From NCBI GenBank assembly GCA_047632595.1, contig JBLIDK010000002.1, positions 27,597 through 91,596 of the forward strand: a DNA stretch of 64,000 nucleotides, given 5' to 3'. A program made the position numbers and the translations under genes. Below, in pieces: positions 17,656 through 25,817 of the stretch. The number at the start of each line of letters is the position of its first letter. Position 1 is the stretch's first letter. The notes beneath the pieces were generated by a model. It did not search any database. It saw only the letters and a list, made by a program, of their open reading frames with translations, and had not been told where the DNA came from. The DNA is from JBLIDK01 sp047632595. Lineage in GTDB: Bacteria; Bacteroidota; Bacteroidia; Sphingobacteriales; Sphingobacteriaceae.

Positions 17656-17680
17656 GTGAACTAAAAATCACTTATATTTG
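17650..17680 (+). promoter_or_regulatory. Promoter of the rimP-nusA-infB operon
   Basis: TTG at 17650-17652, 20 bases, then TATATTTG at 17673-17680. This fits the Bacteroidota sigma-A consensus (-33 TTG, -7 TAnnTTTG). Transcription would begin near 17684, leaving a leader of about 60 bases that contains the hairpin at 17706-17734. Confidence 0.75.
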
Positions 17681-17705
17681 CACTTTATTCGGCGTATTAG
17701 AATAG

Positions 17706-17734
17706 AAAAAGAGGGGACCTAGTCCCCTCTTTTT
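17706..17734 (+). terminator. GC-rich hairpin with T-run in the rimP leader (terminator or attenuator)
   Basis: An eight-base stem GAGGGGAC/GTCCCCTC with loop CTA (17711-17729) is flanked by five A and five T residues, which extend the stem and give a classical intrinsic terminator shape. It lies between the promoter at 17650-17680 and the rimP start at 17746. It would therefore act on the operon's own leader as an attenuator, in addition to ending radA read-through. Confidence 0.75.
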
Positions 17735-17745
17735 GATTAAATAGA

Positions 17746-18210
17746 ATGAACAAAACGGAAATAGAACAGTTTACTAAAAACATTGCTGAGACTCAATTAG
17801 AGGACTCAGAATTTTATGTTTTGGATGCGCGAGTTCTACCAAAAAACAGAATTGTTGTCTTAATTGATGGCACTACAAGCGTACCAATTGAAAAGTGTTC
17901 GGTAGTTAACCGTGCTCTTTCACAGGAGTTTGATGAACAAGATGTTTTTGGTGAGTTTCCTTTTACGATTGAAGTGAGTTCTGCAGGTATTACTAATCCA
18001 CTAGTGGATATTAGACAATACCACAGACACCAAGCAAAAGTGATGAATGTTTTATTAACTAATGGCGAGCGAATAAAAGGAAAGTTTTTAGGCGATAATG
18101 AAGGGTTGTTAACATTTGAAACAATACCATCAAAGAAAAAGCCAGAGACTGTAGAAATTTCCATTAAAATGGAAGAGATTAAAGAGACTAAATTGGAAAT
18201 AACCTTTTAG
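17746..18210 (+). CDS. rimP: Ribosome maturation factor RimP
   Basis: A 154-residue protein needed for maturation of the 30S ribosomal subunit. It has the N-terminal alpha/beta domain (VLIDGTTSVPIEKCSVVNRALSQEFD) and the conserved FTIEVSSAGITNPL segment, equivalent to the LEVSSPG motif of the family, then a C-terminal SH3-like domain. Length is usual. It opens the classical rimP-nusA-infB operon, 17 bases before nusA. Confidence 0.95.
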   Translation: MNKTEIEQFTKNIAETQLEDSEFYVLDARVLPKNRIVVLIDGTTSVPIEKCSVVNRALSQEFDEQDVFGEFPFTIEVSSAGITNPLVDIRQYHRHQAKVMNVLLTNGERIKGKFLGDNEGLLTFETIPSKKKPETVEISIKMEEIKETKLEITF

Positions 18211-18227
18211 TAAATTATAAAAAACAA

Positions 18228-19463
18228 ATGTCAAGTATTAACCTTATTGATTCGTTCCAGGAATTCAAAGAATTCAAGAATATTGACCGACCAACAATGA
18301 TGAAGGTGTTGGAAGATGTCTTTCGTAGCATGCTTCGTAAAAAATATGGCAGTGACGAAAACTTCGATATTATCATCAACACCGAAAACGGTGACCTTGA
18401 GATGTACCGAAACCGTATGATTGTTGCTGATGGTGAGGTGGAAGATGAAATGTTAGAAATCAGTTTATCTGAAGCTCAAAAAATTGAAGAAGATTTTGAA
18501 GTAGGTGAAGATGCAATTGAAGAGGTTAAACTTGAAAACTTTGGTAGACGTGCGGTTCTTGCAGCTAGACAAACACTTGTTTCAAGAATTCTTGAGCTAG
18601 AGAAAGACGACATCTACAAAAAATATAAAGACAGAGTTGGTGAAATCGTAACTGGTGAAGTTTACCAAGTATGGAAACGTGAAATTCTTTTATTAGATGA
18701 TGACGGTACTGAAATATTACTTCCCAAAAGTGAACAAATACCAGCGGATTATTTCAAAAAAGGAGATACTGTTAGAGCAATTGTTCTTAAAGTAGAAATG
18801 GTTACAAGCAGTCCTAAAATTATTGTTTCTCGAACTTCACCAATCTTTTTAGAAAGATTATTTGAAATGGAAGTTCCAGAAGTGTTTGACGGACTTATTA
18901 CCATTAAAAATATTGTTCGTGAGCCAGGTGAAAGAGCTAAAGTTGCAGTGGAAAGCTACGATGATAGAATTGACCCAGTAGGAGCATGTGTTGGAATGAA
19001 AGGTGCGCGTATTCATGGTATCGTTCGTGAGTTGAAAAATGAGAATATTGATGTAATTAATTACACAAATAATGTTCCTTTATACATTCAACGTGCATTA
19101 AGTCCGGCGAAAATTTCGGATATTAAGCTTGACGAAGAAAAATTAGTTGCTAGTGTATACCTAAAACCAGATCAGGTTTCTCTTGCAATTGGTAAAGGTG
19201 GACATAACATTAAGTTAGCTGGAAAGTTAACAGGTTATGAAATTGACGTATACAGAGAAACTGATGGTGTGGATGAAGATGTTGATTTAGATGAATTTTC
19301 TGATGAGATTGAAGCGGCATTGCTTGACGATTTGAAAGCAGTTGGTTTCGACACAGCAAAAAGCGTATTAAAGTATAACTTAGAGGAACTAGAAGATAAA
19401 ACTGGTTTAGACAAAGATAAACTGCTGAAAGTAGTAAATATCTTAAGAGCTGAATTCGAATAA
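18228..19463 (+). CDS. nusA: Transcription termination/antitermination protein NusA
   Basis: A 411-residue RNA polymerase-associated factor. The RNAP-binding N-terminal domain covers about residues 1-130. An S1 domain follows (GEIVTGEVYQVWKREILLLDDDGTEILLP). Two KH domains come next: GACVGMKGARIHGIVRELKNENIDVI and SLAIGKGGHNIKLAGKLTG. A short acidic tail with one helix-hairpin-like segment ends the protein; the extra acidic repeats of the E. coli protein are absent. It is the middle gene of the rimP-nusA-infB operon. Confidence 0.97.
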   Translation: MSSINLIDSFQEFKEFKNIDRPTMMKVLEDVFRSMLRKKYGSDENFDIIINTENGDLEMYRNRMIVADGEVEDEMLEISLSEAQKIEEDFEVGEDAIEEVKLENFGRRAVLAARQTLVSRILELEKDDIYKKYKDRVGEIVTGEVYQVWKREILLLDDDGTEILLPKSEQIPADYFKKGDTVRAIVLKVEMVTSSPKIIVSRTSPIFLERLFEMEVPEVFDGLITIKNIVREPGERAKVAVESYDDRIDPVGACVGMKGARIHGIVRELKNENIDVINYTNNVPLYIQRALSPAKISDIKLDEEKLVASVYLKPDQVSLAIGKGGHNIKLAGKLTGYEIDVYRETDGVDEDVDLDEFSDEIEAALLDDLKAVGFDTAKSVLKYNLEELEDKTGLDKDKLLKVVNILRAEFE

Positions 19464-19512
19464 ATCTAATAGAAACCAAGAGTTAAGTAAATTATAGTAT
19501 AGAAAGGATTAC

Positions 19513-22470
19513 ATGTCAGACAAACAATCGGTTAGATTAAGTAAAGTAGCCAAAGAGCTAAATATTGGTGCATCTACAATTACCGAGTTTTTAGCAGGAA
19601 AAGGTCATGAGGTTGAGAATAAACCAACGACTAAAATTGCGGGAGACTTGTATGATCTTCTATTGAATGAATTTCAGGATGAAAAAGTCCTAAAGGAAAA
19701 ATCGCAAAAGGTTAACATTGGTAAAGTTGAACGCGAAAACGTTGAAATTGATGAGAACGACCATTCTAGGCCTCATGCCAAGAAGGAAGATTCTCAGGAG
19801 TTTTTGATTAAAAACGTTACAACTAAGTCTTTTACTCAAAGTGAAGACAAGCCAGCTGTAAAACCACAGGCTAAACCTGTTGAAACACCAGCGGATAAAC
19901 CAACTTCTAATGTTAAAGTAATAGGTAAAATAGATCTTAATGCTAAACCTAAGAAAAAAGAAGCACCTGTAGCAGAAACGCCTAAGGTTGAAGAGAAGAA
20001 AGTAGAAGAAGCTCCAAAAGCTGAAACTAAAAAAGAGGAAGCGCCAAAGGTTGAAGAGAAAAAAGTAGAAGAGACACCAAAAGCTGAAGCTAAGAAGGAA
20101 GAAACTCCACCTAGTGAGGAAAAGGAAACTCCAAAAGTAGTGGCCAAAGCAGAGCCTACTAAAGAAGTGAAAGCTGAAGAGAAACCGAAAGAAGAGGTTA
20201 AACCAGCAGCCGAAACTGAAAAGAAAGTTGAAGAATCTACAGAGGTTAAAAAGGAAGAAGCTAAACCAGCTGCAAAAGTAGATCAAACTATTAGAGCTCC
20301 TAAAAACAAACTATCTGGCCCAAACATTATTGGTAAAATTGTATTACCAGAAAAGCCAAAACCAGTTGCATCTTCAAGAAAAGATGCTGAAGCTGAAAAC
20401 AAACGTAAACGTAAACGTAAACGTACAGATGGACCAGGAGCAACTCCAGGTGCGGGCACTGCAGGCACTGCAAGACCAGCATCTGCAGGTAACGACAGGC
20501 CAAGACGTCCGGCACAAAGAGGTAAGTACAGCAAACCTGAACCAAAAGGAGAGTTAACTGATAAGGAAGTACAAGATCAAATTAAGGCTACTTTAGCTCG
20601 TTTGAGCGGTGGAAGTAAACAAGCCAAAGTATCGAACAGAGCAAAGTATAGAAAACAAAAACGTGATGACGTTGCTTTAAACATTGAAGATCTTCAAAGA
20701 GCAGCGGAGGAAGAAGAAAAATTCATCAAGGTTACTGAGTTTGTAACTGTTTCTGAGTTAGCAAACATGATGGATGTTGGTAGTACCGACGTAATTTCAG
20801 CTTGTTTAAGTTTAGGAATTATTACTTCAATCAACCAGCGACTTGATGCAGAAACGTTATCTATTGTTGCAGAAGAATTTGGTTTCAATGTTGAATTTGT
20901 AAGTGCTGATGTTCAAGAATCAATTATTGAAGAAATTGAGGATGATCCTAAGGATTTAGTTCCTCGTGCACCGATAGTAACCGTAATGGGTCATGTCGAT
21001 CACGGTAAAACATCATTACTTGATTACGTAAGAAATGCAAATGTAATTAAAGGTGAAGCGGGTGGTATTACTCAACATATTGGTGCTTACGAAGTAATAG
21101 TGCCAGGGGATAAACGCATTACATTTTTAGATACTCCTGGTCACGAAGCCTTTACTGCCATGAGAGCAAGGGGTGCCCAAGTAACTGATATTGTTATTAT
21201 TGTAATTGCAGCTGATGATAGAGTGATGCCTCAGACTAAAGAGGCCATTAATCACGCACAAGCAGCAGGTGTTCCAATGATATTTGCTTTAAACAAAATT
21301 GATAGAGAAGGTGCAAATCCAGATCGTATCAAAGAAGAGTTATCAGCAATGGATCTTTTGGTTGAAGAATGGGGTGGTAAATACCAATGCCAGGAAATTT
21401 CGGCCAAAGTAGGTACAAACGTTAATGAGTTGCTTGAAAAAGTATTACTTGAAGCTGAATTACTAGAACTAAAAGCAAATCCTAATAGACTAGCAAAAGG
21501 AACAGTAGTAGAAGCAACATTAGATAAAGGACGTGGTATCACTACTACTATTCTTGTTGAAACAGGTACACTAAAAGTAGGAGATCCAATATTAGCAGGT
21601 TGCTACGCTGGTCGTGTAAAAGCGATGTTTAATGAGCGTGGTGTAGCTGTTCAAGAAGCAGGACCATCAACGCCAGTTCAAATGCTTGGCATGAGTGGAA
21701 CTCCTCAAGCTGGTGACAATTTCCATGCAATGGAAACGGAACAAGAAGCGAAGGAAATTGCAAACAAGAGAATGCAATTACAACGTGAACAAGGTTTACG
21801 TACTCAAAAACACATCACTCTTGATGAAATTGGAAGACGTCTTGCAGTTGGAAACTTTAAAGAACTTAACGTTATTGTAAAAGGTGATGTGGATGGTTCT
21901 GTGGAAGCACTTTCTGATTCGTTAATCAAACTTTCTACTGAAGAAATTCAAGTGAACGTTATTCATAAGTCAGTAGGTCAAATATCTGAATCAGATGTTT
22001 TATTAGCAACGGCTTCAGATGCGATTATTATTGGTTTCCAAGTTCGTCCTAGCCCAACAGCTAGAAAACTTGCTGAAAACGAAAAAATTGATATTAGACT
22101 TTACTCTATTATCTATGCAGCTATCGAGGAATTGAAATCGGCAATGGAAGGCATGTTATCGCCAGAAATTAAAGAGGAAATTACTGGTAATGTAGAAGTT
22201 AGAGATGTATTCAAAATTACCAAGGTTGGAACCGTTGCAGGTTGCTATGTATTAGATGGTAAGATTGCAAGAGACAGTGAAATACGTTTAATACGTGATG
22301 GAGTTGTTGTTTACACTGGAGAAATTTGGAATCTTAAACGTTTCAAAGAAGATGTGAAAGAAGTTGCAACTAGTTATGAGTGCGGATTGAGTATCAAAAA
22401 CTTTAATGATATTAAAGTTGGTGATGTTCTTGAAGTGTACAAACAAGTAGAGATACAAAGAACCCTTTAA
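19513..22470 (+). CDS. infB: Translation initiation factor IF-2
   Basis: A 985-residue GTPase that places initiator tRNA on the 30S subunit. Residues 1-60 form the N-terminal IF2N helix domain (VRLSKVAKELNIGASTITEFLAGKGHEVE). Residues about 70-380 are a low-complexity Lys/Glu/Pro/Ala linker containing a 21-residue tandem duplication and a KRKRKRKR run. The G domain starts with GHVDHGKT near residue 492, followed by DTPGHEAFTAMRARG and NKID. Domains II to IV complete the C-terminus. All core motifs are intact. Confidence 0.98.
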   Translation: MSDKQSVRLSKVAKELNIGASTITEFLAGKGHEVENKPTTKIAGDLYDLLLNEFQDEKVLKEKSQKVNIGKVERENVEIDENDHSRPHAKKEDSQEFLIKNVTTKSFTQSEDKPAVKPQAKPVETPADKPTSNVKVIGKIDLNAKPKKKEAPVAETPKVEEKKVEEAPKAETKKEEAPKVEEKKVEETPKAEAKKEETPPSEEKETPKVVAKAEPTKEVKAEEKPKEEVKPAAETEKKVEESTEVKKEEAKPAAKVDQTIRAPKNKLSGPNIIGKIVLPEKPKPVASSRKDAEAENKRKRKRKRTDGPGATPGAGTAGTARPASAGNDRPRRPAQRGKYSKPEPKGELTDKEVQDQIKATLARLSGGSKQAKVSNRAKYRKQKRDDVALNIEDLQRAAEEEEKFIKVTEFVTVSELANMMDVGSTDVISACLSLGIITSINQRLDAETLSIVAEEFGFNVEFVSADVQESIIEEIEDDPKDLVPRAPIVTVMGHVDHGKTSLLDYVRNANVIKGEAGGITQHIGAYEVIVPGDKRITFLDTPGHEAFTAMRARGAQVTDIVIIVIAADDRVMPQTKEAINHAQAAGVPMIFALNKIDREGANPDRIKEELSAMDLLVEEWGGKYQCQEISAKVGTNVNELLEKVLLEAELLELKANPNRLAKGTVVEATLDKGRGITTTILVETGTLKVGDPILAGCYAGRVKAMFNERGVAVQEAGPSTPVQMLGMSGTPQAGDNFHAMETEQEAKEIANKRMQLQREQGLRTQKHITLDEIGRRLAVGNFKELNVIVKGDVDGSVEALSDSLIKLSTEEIQVNVIHKSVGQISESDVLLATASDAIIIGFQVRPSPTARKLAENEKIDIRLYSIIYAAIEELKSAMEGMLSPEIKEEITGNVEVRDVFKITKVGTVAGCYVLDGKIARDSEIRLIRDGVVVYTGEIWNLKRFKEDVKEVATSYECGLSIKNFNDIKVGDVLEVYKQVEIQRTL
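19981..20106 (+). repeat. 63-bp tandem duplication inside infB
   Basis: Two direct copies (19981-20043 and 20044-20106) encode KVEEKKVEE-(A/T)PKAE-type 21-residue units in the IF-2 linker. They differ at several third-codon positions, so the duplication is not recent. A separate six-base repeat (AAACGT, four copies, 20403-20426) encodes the Lys-Arg run. Confidence 0.8.
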
Positions 22471-22485
22471 TTTCGTTCTAATAAG

Positions 22486-23703
22486 ATGAGCCTTCTTAGC
22501 AAATTTGTTGATCATAGAAAGGTATTCGTTATTGGCTTATTATTAATAGCCGTTGGACTTCCTATTTCCCCACTTTTAATAAGTGTTGGTCAAATAATTC
22601 TTGTAATTAATTGGGTAATTGAAGGAAATTTCAAGAACAAGATTGAGAGTTTAAAGGCTTTAGATACTGGTTTGCTGGTGTATCTTGGGATATTTGCAAT
22701 ACATATTTTTGGACTTACCTACACTGAAAATTGGTCCTACGCCTTTCACGACCTCAAAATAAAGCTTCCATTATTAATTTTGCCCTTGGTTATTGGTACT
22801 TCTGCATGGATAAAAAGGAAGGAATTTGAACTCGTTTTAGTAGCCTTTATATCTGCAGTTGGATTCTCTACTCTAGCTAGTTTATTAGCTTTTTTAGGGT
22901 TTTTAGATGTTCCGATTAATGATATAAGAAATATTTCGATTTTCATTTCACATATTCGCTTTAGCTTAATGATTTGCTTAAGCTTCTTCTTTACATTATA
23001 TTTCATTAAACGCTACCATTATCATTTTAACGATTATCTAGCGTATATCTTGGGAATTATAGCACTTTGGTTCTTAGTGTTCTTAGGGCTCCTTGGTGCG
23101 CGAATTGGCTTTGTTGGCCTAATGGCCTCATTAGTAGTTTTAGCAAGTTATTACACTTATAGGTCAAGCAGAAAACTTGTAGCTATTCCAATTTTTTCTT
23201 TAATTCTAATCTTTCCTATTGTAGGCTATTTCTTTGTTCCAAATGTACAGTACCGTGTAAATGAATTGATAACAGAATATGAAGACATTAAACAAGGCGA
23301 AAGTGCAAATGGTAATAGCATTCAACAGCGTTTGATGTATTGGGAGTATGCCTCTGAGATCATTAAAATGAACCCAATACTAGGAGTTGGAACTGGAGAT
23401 ATTTCAGATGCTTTTGTAAGTTATTATAGCGAAAACGAAACAGGACTGAAGCACAAATATAAATTACGAGCACATAATCAATACTTGTCAGTTCTTGCAA
23501 CGTTTGGAATTTTAGGCTTACTTATATTCTTAATTGCCATTTTCCATCCTATTTACAAAGCCCACTATAGAATGGATATTTGGTTTACTATGTTCTTGAT
23601 TATAATGATGCTTTCATTCATAACAGAAGACACCCTAGAAACTCAATCTGGCGTCACCTTGTTTACGCTTTTCTATTCTATACTTTATAAGCGGGTGCCG
23701 TAA
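22486..23703 (+). CDS. O-antigen ligase/polymerase family membrane protein
   Basis: A 405-residue inner-membrane protein with ten or more hydrophobic segments. The Wzy_C/WaaL features are visible: GARIGFVGLMASLVVLA in the middle, a soluble loop with YEDIKQGESANGNSIQQRLMYWEYASEIIKMNPILGVGTGDI, then KLRAHNQYLSVLATFGILGLL with the His-Asn-Gln element near the end. Such proteins join O-antigen to lipid A core or polymerise repeat units in the periplasm. It starts 16 bases after infB and may be read from the infB transcript. It could serve the glycan locus at 1-12.5 kb. Confidence 0.85.
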   Translation: MSLLSKFVDHRKVFVIGLLLIAVGLPISPLLISVGQIILVINWVIEGNFKNKIESLKALDTGLLVYLGIFAIHIFGLTYTENWSYAFHDLKIKLPLLILPLVIGTSAWIKRKEFELVLVAFISAVGFSTLASLLAFLGFLDVPINDIRNISIFISHIRFSLMICLSFFFTLYFIKRYHYHFNDYLAYILGIIALWFLVFLGLLGARIGFVGLMASLVVLASYYTYRSSRKLVAIPIFSLILIFPIVGYFFVPNVQYRVNELITEYEDIKQGESANGNSIQQRLMYWEYASEIIKMNPILGVGTGDISDAFVSYYSENETGLKHKYKLRAHNQYLSVLATFGILGLLIFLIAIFHPIYKAHYRMDIWFTMFLIIMMLSFITEDTLETQSGVTLFTLFYSILYKRVP

Positions 23704-23919
23704 GTAGTTACAAGCTTTAAGCTGAAAGCTATTTGTCCAAAGTCTAAGGTTGAAAGTCTAAAAAATAGCCGAAAGTTACGAGCCACAAGCTGAAATTGTC
23801 AAGCTGTATGGCCAAGGTCCTAAAAACAAAAAACCCTATCCGATTAAACGAATAGGGTAAATTCTTTTCAATTTATGAGCTTTAAGCTTTAAGCTCGAAG
23901 CTTTTGACTTGAGGCTTTT
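23704..23919. repeat. Intergenic AAGCT/AAAGTC word-repeat region
   Basis: The gap between the convergent O-antigen ligase and sucD genes is filled with imperfect short words such as AAGCTTTAAGCTGAAAGCT (from about 23711), GTCCAAAGTCTAAGG, and GAGCTTTAAGCTTTAAGCTC (23877-23896). Similar words recur at 44373-44430 and 49550-49580. No protein is encoded. Confidence 0.6.
23833..23858 (-). terminator. Intrinsic terminator for sucD
   Basis: On the minus strand, ACCCTATTCG pairs with CGGATAGGGT (nine of ten positions) around a six-base loop and is followed by TTTTTGTTTTTA. It lies about 60 bases beyond the sucD stop. On the plus strand a weaker T-rich stretch also follows, so it may work in both directions. 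Confidence 0.8.
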
Positions 23920-24798
23920 TTAAACCGTCACACCCAATACCTCTGCCATTTTCTGACCAATGTAAGCTGGACTTTCAACTACGTGAATTCCACATTCTTT
24001 CATTATAGCCATTTTAGCTTCAGCAGTATCTGCTTCACCACCAACAATTGCACCTGCATGGCCCATTTTACGACCTTTAGGAGCAGTTTGACCTGCAATA
24101 AAACCAACTACTGGCTTTGTTGAATTTTCCTTAATCCAATAGGCTGCTTCTGCTTCCATACCACCACCAATTTCACCAATCATGATGATACCTTCAGTTT
24201 TAGGATCGTTCATTAACAATTCAACCGCATCTTTTGTAGTAGTTCCAATAATTGGGTCACCACCAATACCAATACAAGTAGATTGACCCAAACCAGCTTT
24301 AGTAATTTGATCTACGGCTTCATAAGTTAATGTTCCAGAACGACTAACAATGCCAATTGTACCTGGATTATGTATAAAGCCTGGCATAATACCAACTTTT
24401 GCTTCTCCTGGAGTAATAACACCCGGACAATTTGGTCCTACCATACGGCAATCTTTTGTAGAAAGATAGTTTTTAACAACTATCATGTCTTTTGTTGGAA
24501 TACCTTCAGTAATACAAACTATAAGTTTAATACCAGCATCGGCAGCTTCCATAACGGCATCAGCAGCAAATGGAGGAGGAACGAAAATAATCGATACATC
24601 GGCACCAGTTCCTTTAACAGCATCTGCTACTGTATTAAAAACTGGTCTGTCTAAGTGTTTCGTTCCACCTTTACCTGGAGTTACGCCACCAACAACTTGT
24701 GTTCCGTATTCAATCATTTGTTCTGCATGAAAAGTTCCTTCTTTTCCTGTAAAACCTTGAACTATAATTTTCGAATCTTTATTTACTAAAACGCTCAT
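23920..24798 (-). CDS. sucD: Succinate--CoA ligase, alpha subunit
   Basis: A 292-residue TCA-cycle enzyme subunit that binds CoA and carries the phosphohistidine. The N-terminal CoA-binding Rossmann domain starts VNKDSKIIVQGFTGKEGTFH. GGVTPGKGG and MVGPNCPGVITPGE follow. The active-site His lies in KGRKMGHAGAIVGG near residue 245. Length is usual. The beta subunit gene sucC is not beside it. A full promoter is visible at 24822-24852 and a terminator downstream, so it is transcribed alone. Confidence 0.98.
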   Translation of the reverse strand: MSVLVNKDSKIIVQGFTGKEGTFHAEQMIEYGTQVVGGVTPGKGGTKHLDRPVFNTVADAVKGTGADVSIIFVPPPFAADAVMEAADAGIKLIVCITEGIPTKDMIVVKNYLSTKDCRMVGPNCPGVITPGEAKVGIMPGFIHNPGTIGIVSRSGTLTYEAVDQITKAGLGQSTCIGIGGDPIIGTTTKDAVELLMNDPKTEGIIMIGEIGGGMEAEAAYWIKENSTKPVVGFIAGQTAPKGRKMGHAGAIVGGEADTAEAKMAIMKECGIHVVESPAYIGQKMAEVLGVTV

Positions 24799-24821
24799 TT
24801 ATTCTGCTTTTTGAAGAGGTA

Positions 24822-24852
24822 CAAAGCTAAGATTATTTCAAAAATCTTGCAA
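24822..24852 (-). promoter_or_regulatory. Promoter of sucD
   Basis: On the minus strand, TTG (24852-24850), 20 bases, then TAGCTTTG (24829-24822). It has the same spacing as the rimP promoter. Transcription would start about 20 bases before the sucD ATG. Confidence 0.7.
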
Positions 24853-24870
24853 CGTTCTCTTCTTCTATCT

Positions 24871-25431
24871 CTAATTGTTTTTAAAATACTTTTTTTGAAA
24901 GACCAATAATGATATCACGCCTGTGCTTATTGCAGTATCGGCAATATTAAATACTGGTCTAAAAAATATAAAATCTTGTCCACCAAAAAACGGCAACCAT
25001 TCTGGAATCATTCCATGAAAAACCGGAAAGTAAAACATATCTACTACTCGCCCAAATAATAACTGCTCGTATCCAAAAAGGACTCCGTAAAAAACTGAAT
25101 CTAAAATATTTCCTAAGGCGCCTGCCAATATTAACGACAAGCAAATTATTAAACCTCTAGGGGCTTGTTCATTAATTAACTTTCTTAAATACCAGATAAT
25201 TCCGCCAACTGCTACTATTCTGAAAAGGGTTAAGAATACTTTTCCAGCACTCCCAGCAAACTCCATTCCAAAGGCCATACCATTGTTCTCAGTAAAATGA
25301 AGAATGAACCAGTCGCCAAGAACCCTAATTTCTTCTCCAGGGTACATGGTTGATTTAATAACTATTTTCAAAACTTGATCCACAATAAGAATCAAGAGTA
25401 CAATAAGAATTGGTAGTTTAAATTTCTTCAA
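24871..25431 (-). CDS. lspA: Lipoprotein signal peptidase (signal peptidase II)
   Basis: A 186-residue inner-membrane aspartyl protease that removes signal peptides from prolipoproteins. Four hydrophobic segments are visible. The catalytic aspartates lie in GALGNILDSVFYG and VFNIADTAIS, and the NNGMAFG motif follows the first segment. The length is a little above E. coli LspA because of a larger loop before the second aspartate, as I believe is usual in Bacteroidota. The start is a TTG that touches the stop of the upstream DksA-like gene (TAATTG); no other start gives the first membrane segment. The window encodes several substrates, for example the lipoproteins at 37821 and 61168. Confidence 0.95.
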   Translation of the reverse strand: MKKFKLPILIVLLILIVDQVLKIVIKSTMYPGEEIRVLGDWFILHFTENNGMAFGMEFAGSAGKVFLTLFRIVAVGGIIWYLRKLINEQAPRGLIICLSLILAGALGNILDSVFYGVLFGYEQLLFGRVVDMFYFPVFHGMIPEWLPFFGGQDFIFFRPVFNIADTAISTGVISLLVFQKKYFKNN

Positions 25432-25815
25432 TTAAGGGTGGTCTTGTCTTAGTTTTGCTTCTATTGATTGCGTTGTGATTGGAACTGCTCTTAGTCTTTC
25501 TTTAGAAATTAGCTTTCCAGTTACCTTACAAATACCGTAAGTTTTATTTTCAATTCGTGCCAATGCCGCTTCCAAATTAGCAATAAATTTTTGTTGCCTT
25601 TGTGCCAACTGACTTATTTGTTCTTTCTCTGCAGATGCTGAACCATCTTCAATAGACATTGTTTCTCCAGAAGTATCGCTAGTGCCGTTTTCACTGGAAC
25701 TTTTAAGTGAGGTTTGGAGGTTTAATAATTCATCCTTCGCAGAGGATAATTTTTTACGAATTAGTTCTTTAAATTCAACTAATTCATCATCTGAATAACG
25801 ATTTTTTTCTGACAT
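25432..25815 (-). CDS. TraR/DksA-family protein with degenerate zinc finger
   Basis: A 127-residue protein with a long charged helical N-terminal part (KELIRKKLSSAKDELLNLQ) and a C-terminal finger-like segment YGICKVTGKLISKERLRAVP. In DksA this segment is a four-Cys zinc finger; here only one cysteine remains and the second Cys pair is replaced by TTQSIEAK. The Bacteroidota members I recall share this form. It may still bind the RNA polymerase secondary channel, but without zinc. It sits between ileS (2 bases upstream) and lspA (touching), in one minus-strand unit. Confidence 0.88.
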   Translation of the reverse strand: MSEKNRYSDDELVEFKELIRKKLSSAKDELLNLQTSLKSSSENGTSDTSGETMSIEDGSASAEKEQISQLAQRQQKFIANLEAALARIENKTYGICKVTGKLISKERLRAVPITTQSIEAKLRQDHP

Positions 25816-25817
25816 AG

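Noticed and set aside
19690..20286. Long open frame of 198 codons on the minus strand inside infB
   Set aside because: It is the antisense of the Lys/Glu-rich linker and reads as Phe/Leu/Ser low-complexity sequence; the plus-strand IF-2 frame explains it.
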